This document shows positions 10,834-22,535 of a DNA stretch of 64,000 nt, one piece after another; position 1 is the stretch's first letter, and each line of letters starts with the position of its first letter. Source of the DNA: Ganoderma boninense (lineage: Eukaryota > Basidiomycota > Agaricomycetes > Polyporales > Polyporaceae); contig CM035310.1 of NCBI GenBank assembly GCA_002900995.3, positions 3,496,096-3,560,095 on the forward strand, in the 5' to 3' direction. The notes beneath the pieces were generated by a model. It was not told the DNA's origin. It ran no database searches and saw nothing but the letters and a program-made list of their open reading frames with translations. The translations under genes and the position numbers were made by a program.

Positions 10834-11624
10834 GTGTCTATCCCGCTCCCATTGCTCTTCCAGACCAACCTCCAGCCCGGCCGACAGCGCTCTACCTTCT
10901 CGAACGAGGCTGTCGGATATCCCACCCAGCGCCGTGCGCTCTTCGTCTATGCCACCAATGCCGGGTATGCTCGGGGAACGCTTCATGGTCTGTTCGACGG
11001 TGGAATCTGTGAGTACAGGGATTTATTGCACCCAGCACGTCCCGACTAACCTTGCATTATGCAGGCACGTTTTCGGGGAACGACAACGTGAAGATGCGCT
11101 ACATGCCTGGGACGTTACGCGACAAGGTCTTCCTCGCCTTCTCCGCCAAGCTGCCTGGATGGCCGCCGCACATCCGGTTCTGCAACCTGAGCTCAAGCGG
11201 GGCGCCGTTGCCATTGGAGATGCTCGAGCGCATTTACCTCAGGCTCAGTCGGTGCGGGGTCCTGCGGTTCGAGGAGGCGACGGCGGAGGAGATGGAGACG
11301 AGGCGACTCGACGTCGCGGATGCGGTCCCTGGGCCCCTCTTCTCCGCGGCGCTGCCGAACGTCGCGCGCAGGGCTACCGGGAGCCGGCAGCCGCGGTTCG
11401 ACGAGAGGGGCGAGGTGATCCCGCCGCGGTACGAGCGGAACAGGCCGAAGAGCATGCCGTGGATCGACGAGGAGGGGGAGGATTCCAAGGCTGCGGAGCT
11501 GGCGGGATGGCGGCCAGTCACGATGTGGAAGGACGGAATCGAGTTGGTTTGGGAGGGCGGGTCGTGGAGACGGAGGGAGGACACGGCGGGCGACGAGGAG
11601 GAGGAGGACCCGATCTTCGACTAG
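10834..11624 (+). CDS. unassigned protein, two exons
   Basis: Model: exon 1 10834-11008, intron 11009-11064 (56 bp, with a GACTAAC branch site), exon 2 11065-11624; 244 residues. The ATG at 10834 opens MSIPLPLLFQ. Exon 1 continues STFSNEAVGYPTQRRALFV and exon 2 continues FSGNDNVKMRYMPG, then FSAKLPGWPPHIRF. A helical, charged part follows, ending in the acidic tail EEEEDPIF. I see no signal peptide, membrane segment or catalytic motif, and I do not recognise the family. Good splice sites and consistent protein-like composition make it a credible gene. It sits alone between two non-coding stretches, outside the BTB blocks. Confidence 0.6.
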
Positions 11625-12828
11625 GACTGAGGTCTTCCGTGTTCACCATGATATTATATAGTGTAATGTCAATGTCATAATAACTGTTTTACTCACATTC
11701 TGGTCGTAGAAAGACGTTTTACCCTTGTGGAGGCGATTTAAAACTGGGATGGCCGCATGCGAGCCGCGCGGCGGGTCTTGTCCCGGTGTCGCTTCCGGCT
11801 CGCCCACGGGTTCTTCCACGGCCACCATAAATTACGCATCTTGGAACATCATGGCCAGGTGATCCGGGCCCGGACCTACCTGCATGTAAAAGCAGGCTGG
11901 TCGAGGCGTCTGTCCTCTTTCTCCCCCCTCTTCCCCTCCGCCACACAGTTGCGCGCAGCCTTCCTGCCTGTCGCTCCCTCGTCTGAAGGACTGGTGCACT
12001 CGCGCTTCGACGGCCATCCAGAACAAGGACTCTTGTAGCCCTGCCTCGTGGGCAGACAGCGCGCGAGGTGAGTTGTCTAATTTGAACGCGAGAACACCAG
12101 CGCCCGGGGACAGACTCACGAAGGCTCCCGGCTGCGGCTGGGACAGAGCCCTGCAGTCGTCCTTGCAGGACTGACGCGCCCCAGAAAGCTGTCTCAAGGC
12201 AGACAGCGCATTCACACCGACATTCTCCCATCGCCCGCGCCTGTGAATAGCATCCGCTTGGACCCTCTGGGAACCTGGGTTGCCGAGGACTGTTGTGGCT
12301 GAAGCATGAGGAGCAGGTGAGTACTCCGAGCCGTTCTGAGGCGGAATGCTGCCCTAACTACCAAATTCACGCGGCTATAGGTTCGTCCCGATGAACGAGC
12401 ACCTCCTGCATTTGCCGCGACTAAGATCCCAAGGAGCCGGCGGAGTGACTCGGAGTGCGATTGCAGAGGAGTCCGACAGGTGAGAAGCTCTGAGAAAATC
12501 GCAAAAGCACGGCAGACGAGATGCACGAAGGATGGCACAGACAGGGATGCAGACGCAGACGCAGACGGCGGTGTGGTGGATGGCGTGAGACGAGGGGAGG
12601 GATAGGCGCTCGGGCGGGTTCTGCGTGTGTAGACGCGTGTTGTGTCATGTATGTTGCTCCGGATCCACCATTGGCCTGCATGCAAAGATCTCTGTTGTGT
12701 GCGAGAGCCTGCTCGCTGTGTCCCTCGACCAATCTCCTCCACGTCCTGCAGCAAACACGCAATCTCCGCAACCCTGTCGCACACGAGTTCTGCACCCGTG
12801 CATTCGCATTCCCCCCACAGTAGCCCCT
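11625..12828. other. intergenic, no gene recognised
   Basis: About 1.2 kb between the unassigned gene at 10.8-11.6 kb and the right-hand BTB block. Stop-rich in all frames, with several splice-like GTGAGT steps but no recognisable product. Confidence 0.4.
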
Positions 12829-12868
12829 GCTAGCATACATAGCATACATAGCATACATAGCATACATG
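12829..12868. repeat. short tandem repeat, 9-bp unit
   Basis: Four perfect tandem copies of AGCATACAT lie immediately left of the boundary of the right-hand BTB duplication block. Confidence 0.85.
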
Positions 12869-12878
12869 GCAGACTAAT

Positions 12879-14071
12879 GTGATCGGTCGGGGAGATGCCG
12901 TGCCCGCTTCCTGCACACGCGAGTACATCTCCCGTCCCGCAAAGTGCCCCAGGGTCTCTGTGGACGACTCGTCTTACACTCACAGCCCTCAACCAAACTC
13001 CCCGGAGCTCACTTCCACTAACTTAAATCTACAACGGCACTCAGAGATCTGGTTTGATGACGGCAACATCGTCCTCGTCGCTCGCGGGACCGCCTTCAGA
13101 ATCTACCGTGGCCTCTTAGCCTCACAGTCCTCCATCTTTGCTGAAACATTCGTCGCCGCTACCTCTGGTGCCGACAAGACTGTCAAGACATTTGACGGAT
13201 GTCCGGCGGTCCCAGTTGACGACTCACCTCATGACCTGGCGCACCTCCTCCGGCTACTCCTCCCCCAATCGACCATGTAGTGAGTCCTCCGCTCTCGCCT
13301 TGTTTCAAGCTACCCACATTGGGCTGTACCACCCCATTCGCCAGCTTCCACCCCACAGGAGAGAGCCCCGGCATCCGACACACCTTCGACCAGATCTCCG
13401 CCATCATCCGCCTCGCCCACAAGTACCGCATCCCCCAAATCCAGGACCAGGCCCTCGCCCTCCTGCAAGAGTTCTGGTACACGAGCTCCTTCTCCGTCTT
13501 CACCGGGCCCCGCCCCGAGCGCGACATCGACATCCGGCCCATGCACGCCATCGGCGCGGTGAACCTTGCCCGGCTCACCGACACCCCCGCCATGCTTCCC
13601 CTCGCATTGTACGAGTGCGCGTACCTCAGCAGCCGCGCGCTCTTCGACGGCTGGACGCGCGAGGACGGCTCCGTCGAGCGGCTCTCCGACGCGGACCTCC
13701 GGCGCTGCCTCGACGCGCGCGTCGAGCTCGCGCACGTCTACCACGGTGTCCTCTCCCGCCTCTTCTGCGGGGCCGCGCACGAGCGGTGCCACCAGCCGGG
13801 GCTCTGCGAGGCCACGATGCGCGAGCTGCACCACAGGGCGACGCATGCGGAGCAGCGGGTGCGGTATGCGATCACGGACTGGCGGGACTCGATTCGCGAG
13901 CTCGAGATGCGCGAGTCGCTGTGCTGGCGGTGCGCGGGGGATATCCTGGACAGCCACGAGACGGAGCGGAGGGCGGTGTTTGACAGACTCCCTGAGATAT
14001 TCGGGATCGCGATTGAGGGATGGGGCCCCGCGGGCGCAGAGACGGACTCGGAGGGCGGGGATCAGGAGTGA
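12879..14071 (+). pseudogene. BTB/POZ gene, right copy, native start codon lost
   Basis: Near-identical to 4270-5435 from about 12926 onward: exon 1 to 13279, intron 13280-13344 (65 bp), exon 2 13345-14071 ending in TGA. The complete BTB core, exon 2, CHQPGLC and CWRC pairs and RLPEIFGIAIEGWG are intact. Homology begins just inside the leader (at ISRPAKCPRVS), so the MSDQET start is missing. The frame stays open upstream to a TAG at 12858 but contains no ATG. It is therefore either a 5'-truncated pseudogene or a gene that uses an upstream exon I cannot see. Confidence 0.7.
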
Positions 14072-14091
14072 CTTGATTTCTTGGTGAGGCG

Positions 14092-15644
14092 TTGTTGCGC
14101 TTTCTCCAGCTGCCCTTTGGACCTGACCTATACTACAACCTTCTGAAGGATGGTTATGGGCATGATCCTGTCATTTCTTGGGAAGAGCCGATCCTGTTTG
14201 TGATTTGTGCATGCTTGAGGCTGTATGAACGAATGCATACGCATATTCATTCAAATTATGGGTTGCTTTGTCTAACAGTGTGTATGGGCATTGCAGCTAT
14301 CGCACCACGAAAGCAGACACCATCCGCACCTTCGACGAAGTCGCCGCCATCATCCGCGCCGCGCACACAAGTATGACACAAGTACGACATCCCCCAGGTC
14401 CTGAACCAAGCCCTTGCCTCCCTGCAAGCCCACAACTTCCCGATCTCCTTCGCCGCCTTGTCCACCTCCCTCCTACACACCCGAGATCGAGCTGAAGCCT
14501 GCACACTTCATCGGAGTCATAAACCTCCCCCGGCTCGCCGACACCCCGGCGATGCTGCCGATCGCCCTCTACCAGTTCTCCAATTCAGGCAGCGCCGTCC
14601 TCGACAGCTGGAGGCACGAAGACGGGTCCGTCGCTGAGCATCTCTGCGCGGTCGACCTCAAGCGGTGGATGGACGCACGCGTCACGCTCAAACGCGAGCG
14701 GACCTTCTGCCTCGTACACCTCCTCACCCGCGGCAAGCCCAACGCTGCCTGCCAGCGACCGGAGGAGTGCGCCGCGTCGCGCCTCCAGCTGCACGACAAC
14801 ACGGTGCTCGTGGACGAGCTCGCGCACGCGACGCGCACGGGCACACTGAGGAGGTGGAAGATGACATTATGGAGAGAATCGGTACGACTACAATACACGG
14901 ATAGTAAGCCCTGTTCCACCCGGTGTGTCGCGACCTCTACCGCGAACCCTACTTGGATAACGTACAATACGGTGAAGAGTAACTCTGGCCCAGGGTTTAC
15001 ACAGTGCACTTTTGCTTTGACCTGGACAGGCGACGGGCCTCACTTACGCTAACGAGACCTGACGAGGAACTACCGCAGCGCCAGCCCACTGGCAGTCCCC
15101 TGCACCGCAGACAACGATCCACCCGCCCCAAGCCTCCTTCGAACTGCCGAAATCCTGTGGGCATGGAACAACGTCGTTTTATCGTGCTCGGGCCCACCAA
15201 GCCTGCAGGTCAAGGATGGCGTTGTCGTCCCGAACCATGAGAGGGGGAATGGAGTCAACCAAGGTAAGCACGTTGTACACAAACATCGCCAGGTCAGGCA
15301 GAAGAGAGTCCGTCTGCAAGAGCAGACTGAATTGGCGTTCACATGGCCATCCCGCGCGCACTCGAGGCAGCTTCGGGAGACAAAGGGCCTGGACGGAGTT
15401 CTCGACGGTGTTCCAGTGCACGAGGCCGCCGGAGGGCCCGCTGGCCCCCGGGTGGGACTGGGGCGCGATCCTCCAGGCGAGGAACAATCCGAGGGTCGAC
15501 CTGTGCGGGGTGTGCGCTGTGGACGTGCAGGAGAAGAGTGCAAAGGAGCAGAAGAGGGTGTTCTATAACCTCCCGTTGATATTTGGTATCGCAGTCGAGG
15601 GATGGGGTGGGAAGAAGGAGGCTGAGAACAAGGGAGAGACGTGA
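14092..15644 (+). pseudogene. orphan BTB exon 2, right copy, with internal insertion
   Basis: Counterpart of 5459-6385: intron relic to about 14295 (TCTAAC branch site, GCAG), then exon 2. A short duplication near 14370 shifts the frame. From about 14414 it reads IGVINLPRLADTPAML, HEDGSVAEHL, ERTFCLVHLL and CQRPEEC (C-x5-C). About 0.5 kb of foreign sequence (roughly 14850-15390) separates this from the C-terminal part PPEGPLAPGWDWGAIL, LCGVC (C-x2-C) and FGIAVEGWG, which ends at 15644. The left copy lacks this insertion, so it arose after the block duplication. Clearly non-functional as a BTB gene. Confidence 0.75.
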
Positions 15645-16065
15645 GTCGTAAAATCATGTGGGAAGCTATTTCATATCTTGCCGTGCATTTTGTCCTCGAC
15701 GGTCAGCATTCGGGGTAGTAGCCTCTTTATTACCCGGACAAACTACCATTGTATGTCTGCCGGTCATCACGCCCTCTGGTACAGCTCGCACGTCGCACCC
15801 TCGCAGAACCCCGGCTGATGGCGCCGCTCACCATGCGCTAAATCACTGCCGAGCTGCATGTGCGTGTCGAGCTGTGTCGAGGCACTGCCAGAGCTGTCGT
15901 TTCGCGCTCAGCTGTGAAAGAGCGCACCGATGTCGAGGTCCGCGCCCTCTGGGCCAATTTCAGTGCGTTATCGGCATTAAGTAACGCCAGTCACCGTCAC
16001 GTGTTGTGACACTACGCGTCCATGCAGCATCGCCCAGCGGCTGATCGTCATCTGTGTCTTCGACC
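15645..16065. other. spacer conserved between the two duplicated blocks
   Basis: No gene. The last 90 bp or so (ATTAAGTAACGCCAGTCACC, then CGCCCAGCGGCTGATCGTCA) closely matches 6380-6480 in the left block and probably holds the promoter of the BTB gene that follows. The rest is unlike its counterpart. Confidence 0.5.
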
Positions 16066-17165
16066 ATGTCTGACCCAGACGCCTCAGTGGCGCGTCCCTT
16101 GAAACGCATCAGGCACTCTACAGAGCCATCCACTTCGCAGAGCAATGCTTCCAGCTCTTTATCTTCGCCATCCGGCAGCCTCCAAATCCACCCCGACGTC
16201 TGGTTCGATGACGGCAACGTCCTTCTCGTCGCTCAAGGAACTGGTTTCCGCATCTACCAGGGTCTCCTAGCTGATCAATCCACTGTCTTCTCCGACATGT
16301 TTACCTCCTCCAGCTCCGACGAGACCATCGACGGTTGCCCGGTTATACACCTCTCTGACACTCCCCATGACCTCGCACATCTCCTCCGGGTGCTGCTCCC
16401 CACGTCGCGCATTCAGTGAGTCCCCCCCGTTCCGTATTGCCACATGCACGCGTTTTCACTCATTCCTCGCACACCATAGCTACCATGTCACGCGAACGGA
16501 CCCTCCGCGCACCTTCGACGAGCTCTCCGCCGTCATCCGCCTCGCCCACAAATACAACATCCCACAAGTCCAGGCGCAGGCCCTGGCGTTCCTGCAAGAG
16601 CACGCCTTCCCAACCTCGTTCACTGCCTTCTCGAGCCCATCCACGAAGCCCCAGCTCGTCCTCAGCCCCGCGCACAACATCGGCGTGGTGAACCTCGCCC
16701 GCCTGACCGACACGCCCTCGCTCCTCCCCCTCGCGCTCTTCCGCTGCGTCTCCCTCGGCGGCAACCTCTTCGACGGGTGCACGCACGAGGACGGCTCCGT
16801 CGAGCACCTCCCGGAGGCGGACCTCCGCCGGTGCTTTGACGCGCGCGCGGCGCTCGCACCCTCCTGGTGACAAGGCTGTTCGACGCGACGCCCAGCCCCG
16901 GGCGCGAGGCGCCCGCTGCTTGCGACGCGTGCACGGCCTCCTGCTGCGCACAGATCTCATGCGCCTCCTGAACCCGCTCGCCGTGATCGAGGAGCTGGGA
17001 GGGCTTGGGGTGCCATGCCGGTCCTGCACGCAGGGGCTCCTCGAGCGGAACAGGAGGGAGCGCAAGAGGCTCTTCGACGGCCTTCCGAAGATCTTCGGCA
17101 TCACAGTTGAGGGATGGGGCACGGAGCAGGTAGGCGCAGACGTTGGGGCTGAGGACGGACAGTGA
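16066..17165 (+). pseudogene. BTB/POZ gene with C-terminal frameshifts
   Basis: Exon 1 16066-16415 (MSDPDASVARPLKRIRHST; complete BTB core including HDLAHLLRVLLP), intron 16416-16479 (64 bp), exon 2 from 16480: FDELSAVIRLAHKYNIPQV, IGVVNLARLTDTPSLL, DGCTHEDGSVEHL. The frame is lost after RAALAP (about 16862). Downstream pieces lie in other frames (VTRLFDAT, then CRSC and LPKIFGITVEGWG to 17165), so at least two indels are needed, with loss of part of the central helix and the C-x5-C region. Compared with its left-block partner (6483) it keeps all of exon 2, so it is the less damaged copy. Confidence 0.75.
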
Positions 17166-17822
17166 GACAGTGAAGTGAGTGATGGATCCTCCCTGACTGT
17201 GTCGGTGAGCCGTCGTTCGCCCATGGTATGGCGTTGCTCTGCCTCTGACCTTCGGTGCCACGCAGATGGCGAGCATCAGGCGTGTTGTGTTGTATATGGT
17301 TCATTGGTGAAATTCGGGTTCGTGTCGGTACTTGGGGGGCAAACGGTGTATGAGGACGGATCATCTGAGCCCGTGTAATACTAAATCAATTTTTAATCTT
17401 CCGCTCGAGGAGGCAGTATCCGGGGTGTCCGGCGCATGAATCGCGGTAGGCCGCTCTTGGCGGAGTGCACGGGGATGTACTCGGAACTGACCTGGCCATC
17501 GAACCTGAGAACGGATCTTCACAGTGTTGTGCTCGCCGCCTACCATATCGGACTTCGCAACATTCACCGTGCTTAGCCATCGCATTGTACGAGTCAGTAA
17601 CCGCGAGAGGAGGCATTGTGCGCCGCTCGAACACTCGAAGCAACTTTCTTTGCGAGATGATTCCCCATCGCAAATTTACAGTTCTGAACGCTTGCCATGC
17701 TTCCATCCGAGACGCATAGGAGGTGAGACGGGGAAGCAATGCCACAAAATAGAAATAAACGGACAAGGGACTCACCAGACAGCCCTAGAAGGTTCGAAAC
17801 CCCAGGCATCGGGCCTCAGTAC
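17166..17822. other. intergenic between convergent BTB loci, nothing recognised
   Basis: About 650 bp between the 3' ends of a plus-strand and a minus-strand BTB pseudogene. No conserved frame or repeat seen. Confidence 0.4.
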
Positions 17823-18974
17823 TCAGTCCCCCTCCCCCTCCGTCACGGTCACCTCAGTCTCCTCGGGTCCCCCCCACCCTCGACCGCGATCCCGAATATC
17901 TCCGGGAGCCTGTCGAAGATCTGCTGCTGCCCCTCCTTCGCCCTCGCCAGCATCGCGCTCCTGCAGCTCGCACACACCTTCGTGTCCCCGAGCATCGCGA
18001 CCGCCTCGAGCCAGGTCGATCGCAGCGGGTGGGTAATGCGCCTCCAGCTTCTTCAGGCGGAGCAACGACACCTGCGCATTGCGCAGGCCCGAAGCACACA
18101 GCGGGGCTGCGCGCAGGCCCCGCTGCCCGAGTCGGAGTGCGCGCCGTCGAACACGGCGCAGACGAACGCAGTGTACTCGTGCGCGAGCGCGACGCGCCCG
18201 TCGATGCACCGGCGGAGGTCCGCCGCCGAGAGGTGCTCGACGGCGCCGTCCGCGCGCGCACACCCGTCCAGGACGCCGCCGTCGAGGTATGCGCAGCGGT
18301 AGAGCGCGAGGGGGAGGAGCGCGGGCGTGTCGGTGAGGCGGGCGAGGTTCACGATGCCGATGCTGTGCGAGGCGTCCAGCGCGAGGTCGGCGTCGGGGGG
18401 GAGGCGGGCGTATGCGGAGAAGGAGGACACGAAGCCGTACGCGTGCAGGGAGGCGAGGGTCTGGTCTAGCACTTGCGGGATGTGGTACTTGTGTGCGAGG
18501 CGGATGACGGCGGAGAGCTCGTCGAACGTGCGCGTGTGCTTCTCTGCCGTGGGGCGGTAGCTGATCGATAGGTTGAGGAGGGACGGCGTATATCGCATGC
18601 AACAAATGAGAGTCGAGAACTCACTTTATGTGTGACTGAGGGAGCAGTACGCGGAGGAGATGGACCAGGTCCTGGGGAGAGTCGGAGACGTGGATGATTG
18701 GGCAGCCCTCGAAGGTTTCGTCTGGAATGGAAGTGGAGGAGTCCAACAGATCTGAGAACACCGTAGACTGACTAGCTATGAGGCCGCGGTAGATCCGGAA
18801 AGCGGTTTCGCCAGCGACGAGGACGAGGTTGCCGTCGTCATACCAGATCTCGGGGTGGCGACGGAGATTGGAGGCAGGAATGGATGAGGATACTATAGGA
18901 TTGCTCTGAGGGACAGCGAGGTCATCTGTGGAGAGCCTGGTACGCTTCGAGGGTCGAGTGTCGAGGTCAGACAT
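17823..18974 (-). pseudogene. BTB/POZ gene with several frameshifts in exon 2
   Basis: Exon 1 starts at the ATG 18974 (MSDLDTRPSKRTRLSTDD) and carries a complete BTB core (HPEIWYDDGNLVLVA, FRIYRGLIASQSTVF, QDLVHLLRVLLP). A GT-AG intron of about 65 bp follows. Exon 2 is intact through FDELSAVIRLAHKYHIPQV, IGIVNLARLTDTPALL and DLRRCIDGRVALAHEYTAF. After SGACAQPRC the frame changes near 18110, again near 18040 (before WLEAVAML and CASC) and again in a G-run near 17865 that disrupts EGWG. Three indels in about 250 bp suggest real decay, although a homopolymer miscall could explain the last. Confidence 0.72.
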
Positions 18975-19740
18975 GGCCGTCGAGGCGAGACAGAAAGAAA
19001 GCCCATTCCAGCGTCACGAGGACCATCACAGGCGCGCATCTGTGACGTCACATGATAAATGTCACGCAGGCCTTTGGTCGAGGCTTTTAGAAAGTACTTA
19101 AGTTTCTTGTTGCTCGGGATCCCAACGTAACGCTCGATTATCGCTCCACCGACAATCATTGCTTCTAAAACAGTCTCAAGATTTCCACCGCTTTTGTCTC
19201 CAGAGAGCCATACAAACTCGGTGGTGGCGGAAAGAAGCATCTTCGCCGAGTCGCCACATCGGCTTCAGCGGGGCTCACGGATTTCTGAGCATGTGTTGCG
19301 CGTCCCTGCAGACACCAGCGGGATCTGATGGCTCAAATGCAGGATGCACTTGGGCGAGTCAACTAGGCAGACGATGTTGACGACCCCGATATTGTGCTGG
19401 CCAGTGTTGGACTGTCTTGTTGACGACAACATATGTGCTGTATGCACGGACACATCATGACCCCGTGTGTGTGACGGGCTGTCTTTTAGGGCCGGCCACG
19501 CGCATCAAGCACATTCTGGACCTTGCGATGGAGGAGAGCGGGATGTGCATATTCTGATACACGCGAATAGCAATACATCGTCAATAATAGGGATCGGATG
19601 ACAAGCCCACGTTATATTTCATCCACAAACATATCGAGTGCTCATCCTTTCGCACTGGGGTAGAGATCAGACTGGAAGTGTAGCCATCGCGATATTAGAA
19701 AGAGCAGCTCACCAAGTAGGTCGATACGTTATCCGTCGGT
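18975..19740. other. intergenic with a small BTB exon-2 relic
   Basis: Mostly unrecognisable. On the minus strand about 19330-19410 still reads HNIGVVNIVCLVDSPK, which matches the conserved IGVVNLARLTDTPS block of BTB exon 2, with no intact flanks. This is debris of a further BTB copy. Confidence 0.5.
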
Positions 19741-20884
19741 TCACCCTTGCCCGGGCACCGCCCCTGCCTCTACCTCGGCGTCATCCATCCCCCACCCCTC
19801 GACGGTAATGTCAAATATCTGCGGGAGCTTGTCGAAAACCTTTTTTCGTTCCGTTCTGTTCCTCTCGATGAGCTCCCCGACGCACGATGAGCATAGCGTA
19901 TTCTCTTCTTCGAGCAACTCGAGCGCCAATTCCCAATCGCACAGCACGTCTGCTGAATGCGCGAGATGCTCCGAGCGTACCGCGTTCCGGTGCACTCGTA
20001 CCAGGGTGTCAAAGCACGTATCGTGGCTGCGGCATCCCGTGCTAATTGTCTCGTCGAACAGGCGCGAGATGAACGCGGCACGCTCGTCTGCCAGCCGGCC
20101 CCGTGCGTCGACGCACCGACGAATGTCCGGCCCCGAGAGATGCTCAACCGTACCATCCTCGCGCGTCCAGCCGTCAAAGATGGCACTGCCGAGGTATGCG
20201 CACTCGTAGAGCGCGAGAGGGAGGAGGGAGGGAGTTTCGGTTAGGCGAGCGAGGTTGACAACGCCAATGTTTTCCGAAGGCGATAGGGATAGGTAGGAGT
20301 CCGGAGGCGAGCAGAAGGCGGTGAAGGACGTAGCGAAGCTGCACTCTGCCAGTGCGGCGAGGGCCTGGTCTTGCACCTCGGGAATGTCGTACTTGTGTGC
20401 GAGGCGAACAACGGCAGAGATCTCGTTGAAAGGCGGAGCTGGATCTGCCCTCTTCGTACGATAGCTGGTCCATGTGAGGACGCAATACTGATGAGAATAG
20501 GCAGGTTGGAGTGAGATCAAAGCATTCAACTCACTGTATGTGCGACCGGGGCAGCAACACGCGGAGGAGATGTGCCAGGTCCTGAGGAGAGTCGGAGACA
20601 TGGATAACCGGACAGCCCTCGAAGGTTTCTTCGGCACAGGAGGTAGAGGAGATGAAGAGATCTGAGAAGACAGTGGATTGTCCAGTTATGAGTCCGCGAT
20701 AGATCCGGAAGGCGGTTTCGCGAGCGACGAGGACGAGATTGCCGTCGTCATACCAGATCTCAGGATGTCGTTTGAGATTTGGGGAAGGAACGGAGAAAGA
20801 GGCTAAAGAAGGGCCCTGCGAATCGGCGTGGTCGTCTGTGGAGTGCCTGGTGCGCTTCAGAGGACGACCGTCAGAATCGCACAT
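19741..20884 (-). CDS. BTB/POZ domain protein, minus member of a divergent pair
   Basis: Model: exon 1 20884-20535, intron 20534-20465 (70 bp), exon 2 20464-19741; 357 residues, open throughout. Leader MCDSDGRPLKRTRHSTDD, then HPEIWYDDGNLVLVA, FRIYRGLITGQSTVF and QDLAHLLRVLLP. Exon 2: FNEISAVVRLAHKYDIPEV, IGVVNLARLTETPSLL, DGWTREDGTVEHL, CRSHDTC (C-x5-C), CSSC (C-x2-C) and LPQIFDITVEGWG. Its start lies 127 bp from the start of a divergent plus-strand BTB gene of another subtype; the same head-to-head arrangement recurs at 26.9 and 33.1 kb. Confidence 0.87.
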
Positions 20885-21011
20885 GGTCGTAGAAAGGAAA
20901 AGCGTCAGACTCTAGACGAGGCGTCACGGCACATGACTTTACGTCACATATAGCGACCACATCACGCCACGTCTCTCCCCGCCACCAGTGCCTGTCTGCC
21001 AGTTTCACAAC
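20885..21011. promoter_or_regulatory. shared divergent promoter region of a BTB pair
   Basis: Only 127 bp separate the two start codons, so the promoters must overlap. It contains repeated TCACG/CGTCA steps (GCGTCACGGCACATGAC, ACGTCACAT). Similar CGTCAC-rich sequence lies upstream of the related pairs near 26.9 and 33.1 kb. Regulatory meaning is inferred. Confidence 0.5.
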
Positions 21012-22111
21012 ATGGTTCTCGATTCCTGCTCTGCCAAGCGCCGTCGCGTCTCGGACATTCCACGAACAGTCGTCATCCTTCCTCTGGGGCAGCCACTGGT
21101 AGGCAAACTAGACAACGGCCAAGAGCCATTTACTCGCCATGCCGACTTCTGGTTCGATGACGGCAATCTCATCCTCCTCGCTGACGACACTGCCTTCCGT
21201 GTATATCAAGGCCTCCTCACAAAGAGCTCTTCTGTCTTTGCAGACATGTTCGCTACTGGCTCTGCGGATGCGACCGAGACGTTCGATGGCTGTCCCGTCG
21301 TCCGCCTCCCAGACCACCCAGTGGACCTAGGCGACTTCCTCCAATACCTCATGCCTTGCTCCGAACCCAAGTGAGTCTCCTTCTGCTTTTCATTAACCAA
21401 CCACGGCCATATCTCCTCGAACTGATCTATCATGTCAGAGTGCCTTCTTTCGCGGAACTCCATGCCACTATCCACCTGGCACACAAGTATCAATGCCCCC
21501 ACGTCGAAACCCGCGTCCTTTCCGTGCTCAAGAGATATTACACTCCCCACTTCGCCGAATACCTCCGGTCCAGCGCGTCCAGACCGCATATGTCAGCCCC
21601 GGGGCGCGACGCCGCAGTCGGTGCTGTCAACATCGCCCGCCTGACAGGGACGCTCTCGATGCTTCCCTTCGCCTTATACCAGGTCTGCACACTCGAGGAA
21701 CGCATGATGGACGGGTACATGCGGCGCGACGGGACGGTCGAGTACCTCTCCCCCGAAGATCTTCGATTATGTGTCGGGGCGCGGCGTAGCCTCGCAAGGA
21801 AGGTGCCGTTCTTCGTGAAGGCGGTGTTCAAGAAGACACCCAGTGCCGGATGCAAGACGGCAGAGCAGTGCACGGAAGGACTGGGCGACCTCCGCGACGA
21901 CGTGGAGCGGAACGCGCTGGGTGAGTGTGACGTGCTGGACTCTTACGAGGACATGATCGAGACCTGGGCGGCGGAATTCGAGGTGTGTCTAGCATGCAAG
22001 AGGGGGACGTTGGCTCGGGAGGTTGCAGAGCGGAGGAGGGTGTGGGAGCTGTTGCCAGAAGTGTTCGGGATGACGGCCGTGGAGTGCGGGTTCACCAGTA
22101 CGACTGAGTAA
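21012..22111 (+). CDS. BTB/POZ domain protein, divergent plus-strand subtype
   Basis: Model: exon 1 21012-21370, intron 21371-21438 (68 bp), exon 2 21439-22111; 343 residues. The start ATG opens MVLDSCSAKRRRVSD. The BTB core is divergent: HADFWFDDGNLILLA, FRVYQGLLTKSSSVFADMF, DGCPVVRLPDHPVDLGDFL. Exon 2 has FAELHATIHLAHKYQCPHV, VGAVNIARLTGTLSML, RRDGTVEYLSPEDLRLCV, CKTAEQC (C-x5-C), CLAC (C-x2-C) and LLPEVFGM. It is the only intact member of this subtype here; decayed relatives lie at 27013 and 33224, each paired with a minus-strand BTB copy. Confidence 0.85.
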
Positions 22112-22535
22112 TTGCAGTATGTTATGTATCTGTGCCCGTATTTCTTGAGCGCAATCTGACAGAGGGCTGTTCTGGAGCCCGTCGCAGTCTCGCTGACAGC
22201 CGTCTCGCCACCTTGAACGAGGGCAATGGCTTCTCGGAGTCCCGAAGCTGCCGGTTCTGAAGCTTCTGAACATCGCGGTCACGGCTAATTATCATCCCTT
22301 GGTAGTTATGCCAAATATCTGCAGGATAGCTGCCATCCACCACGGGCGCGGCATACAAGTACTCGCCCCAGATCGCTTAAGTAAACGCCTTTTGTTGGTC
22401 ATCCGTAGCGCACCAGACCCTGCAATCTAACCGCTCTCCGGTAGTACACGCCAGGGCTCCGGTCCACGCGTTGCAGTCTGGCTTACCATGCTATACACCC
22501 AATCATGAATGTGGCGCGGGAGGGAGGATGCACAC
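22112..22535. other. intergenic, nothing recognised
   Basis: About 420 bp downstream of the plus-strand BTB gene. No conserved frame seen. Confidence 0.4.

Larger units (their letters stand above)
12926..16540. repeat. segmental duplication, right block
   Basis: Counterpart of 4264-6938. The left boundary falls inside the leader of the first BTB gene. It is longer because of a roughly 0.5-kb insertion in the orphan exon 2. It continues into a full third BTB gene where the left block is truncated. Confidence 0.85.
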
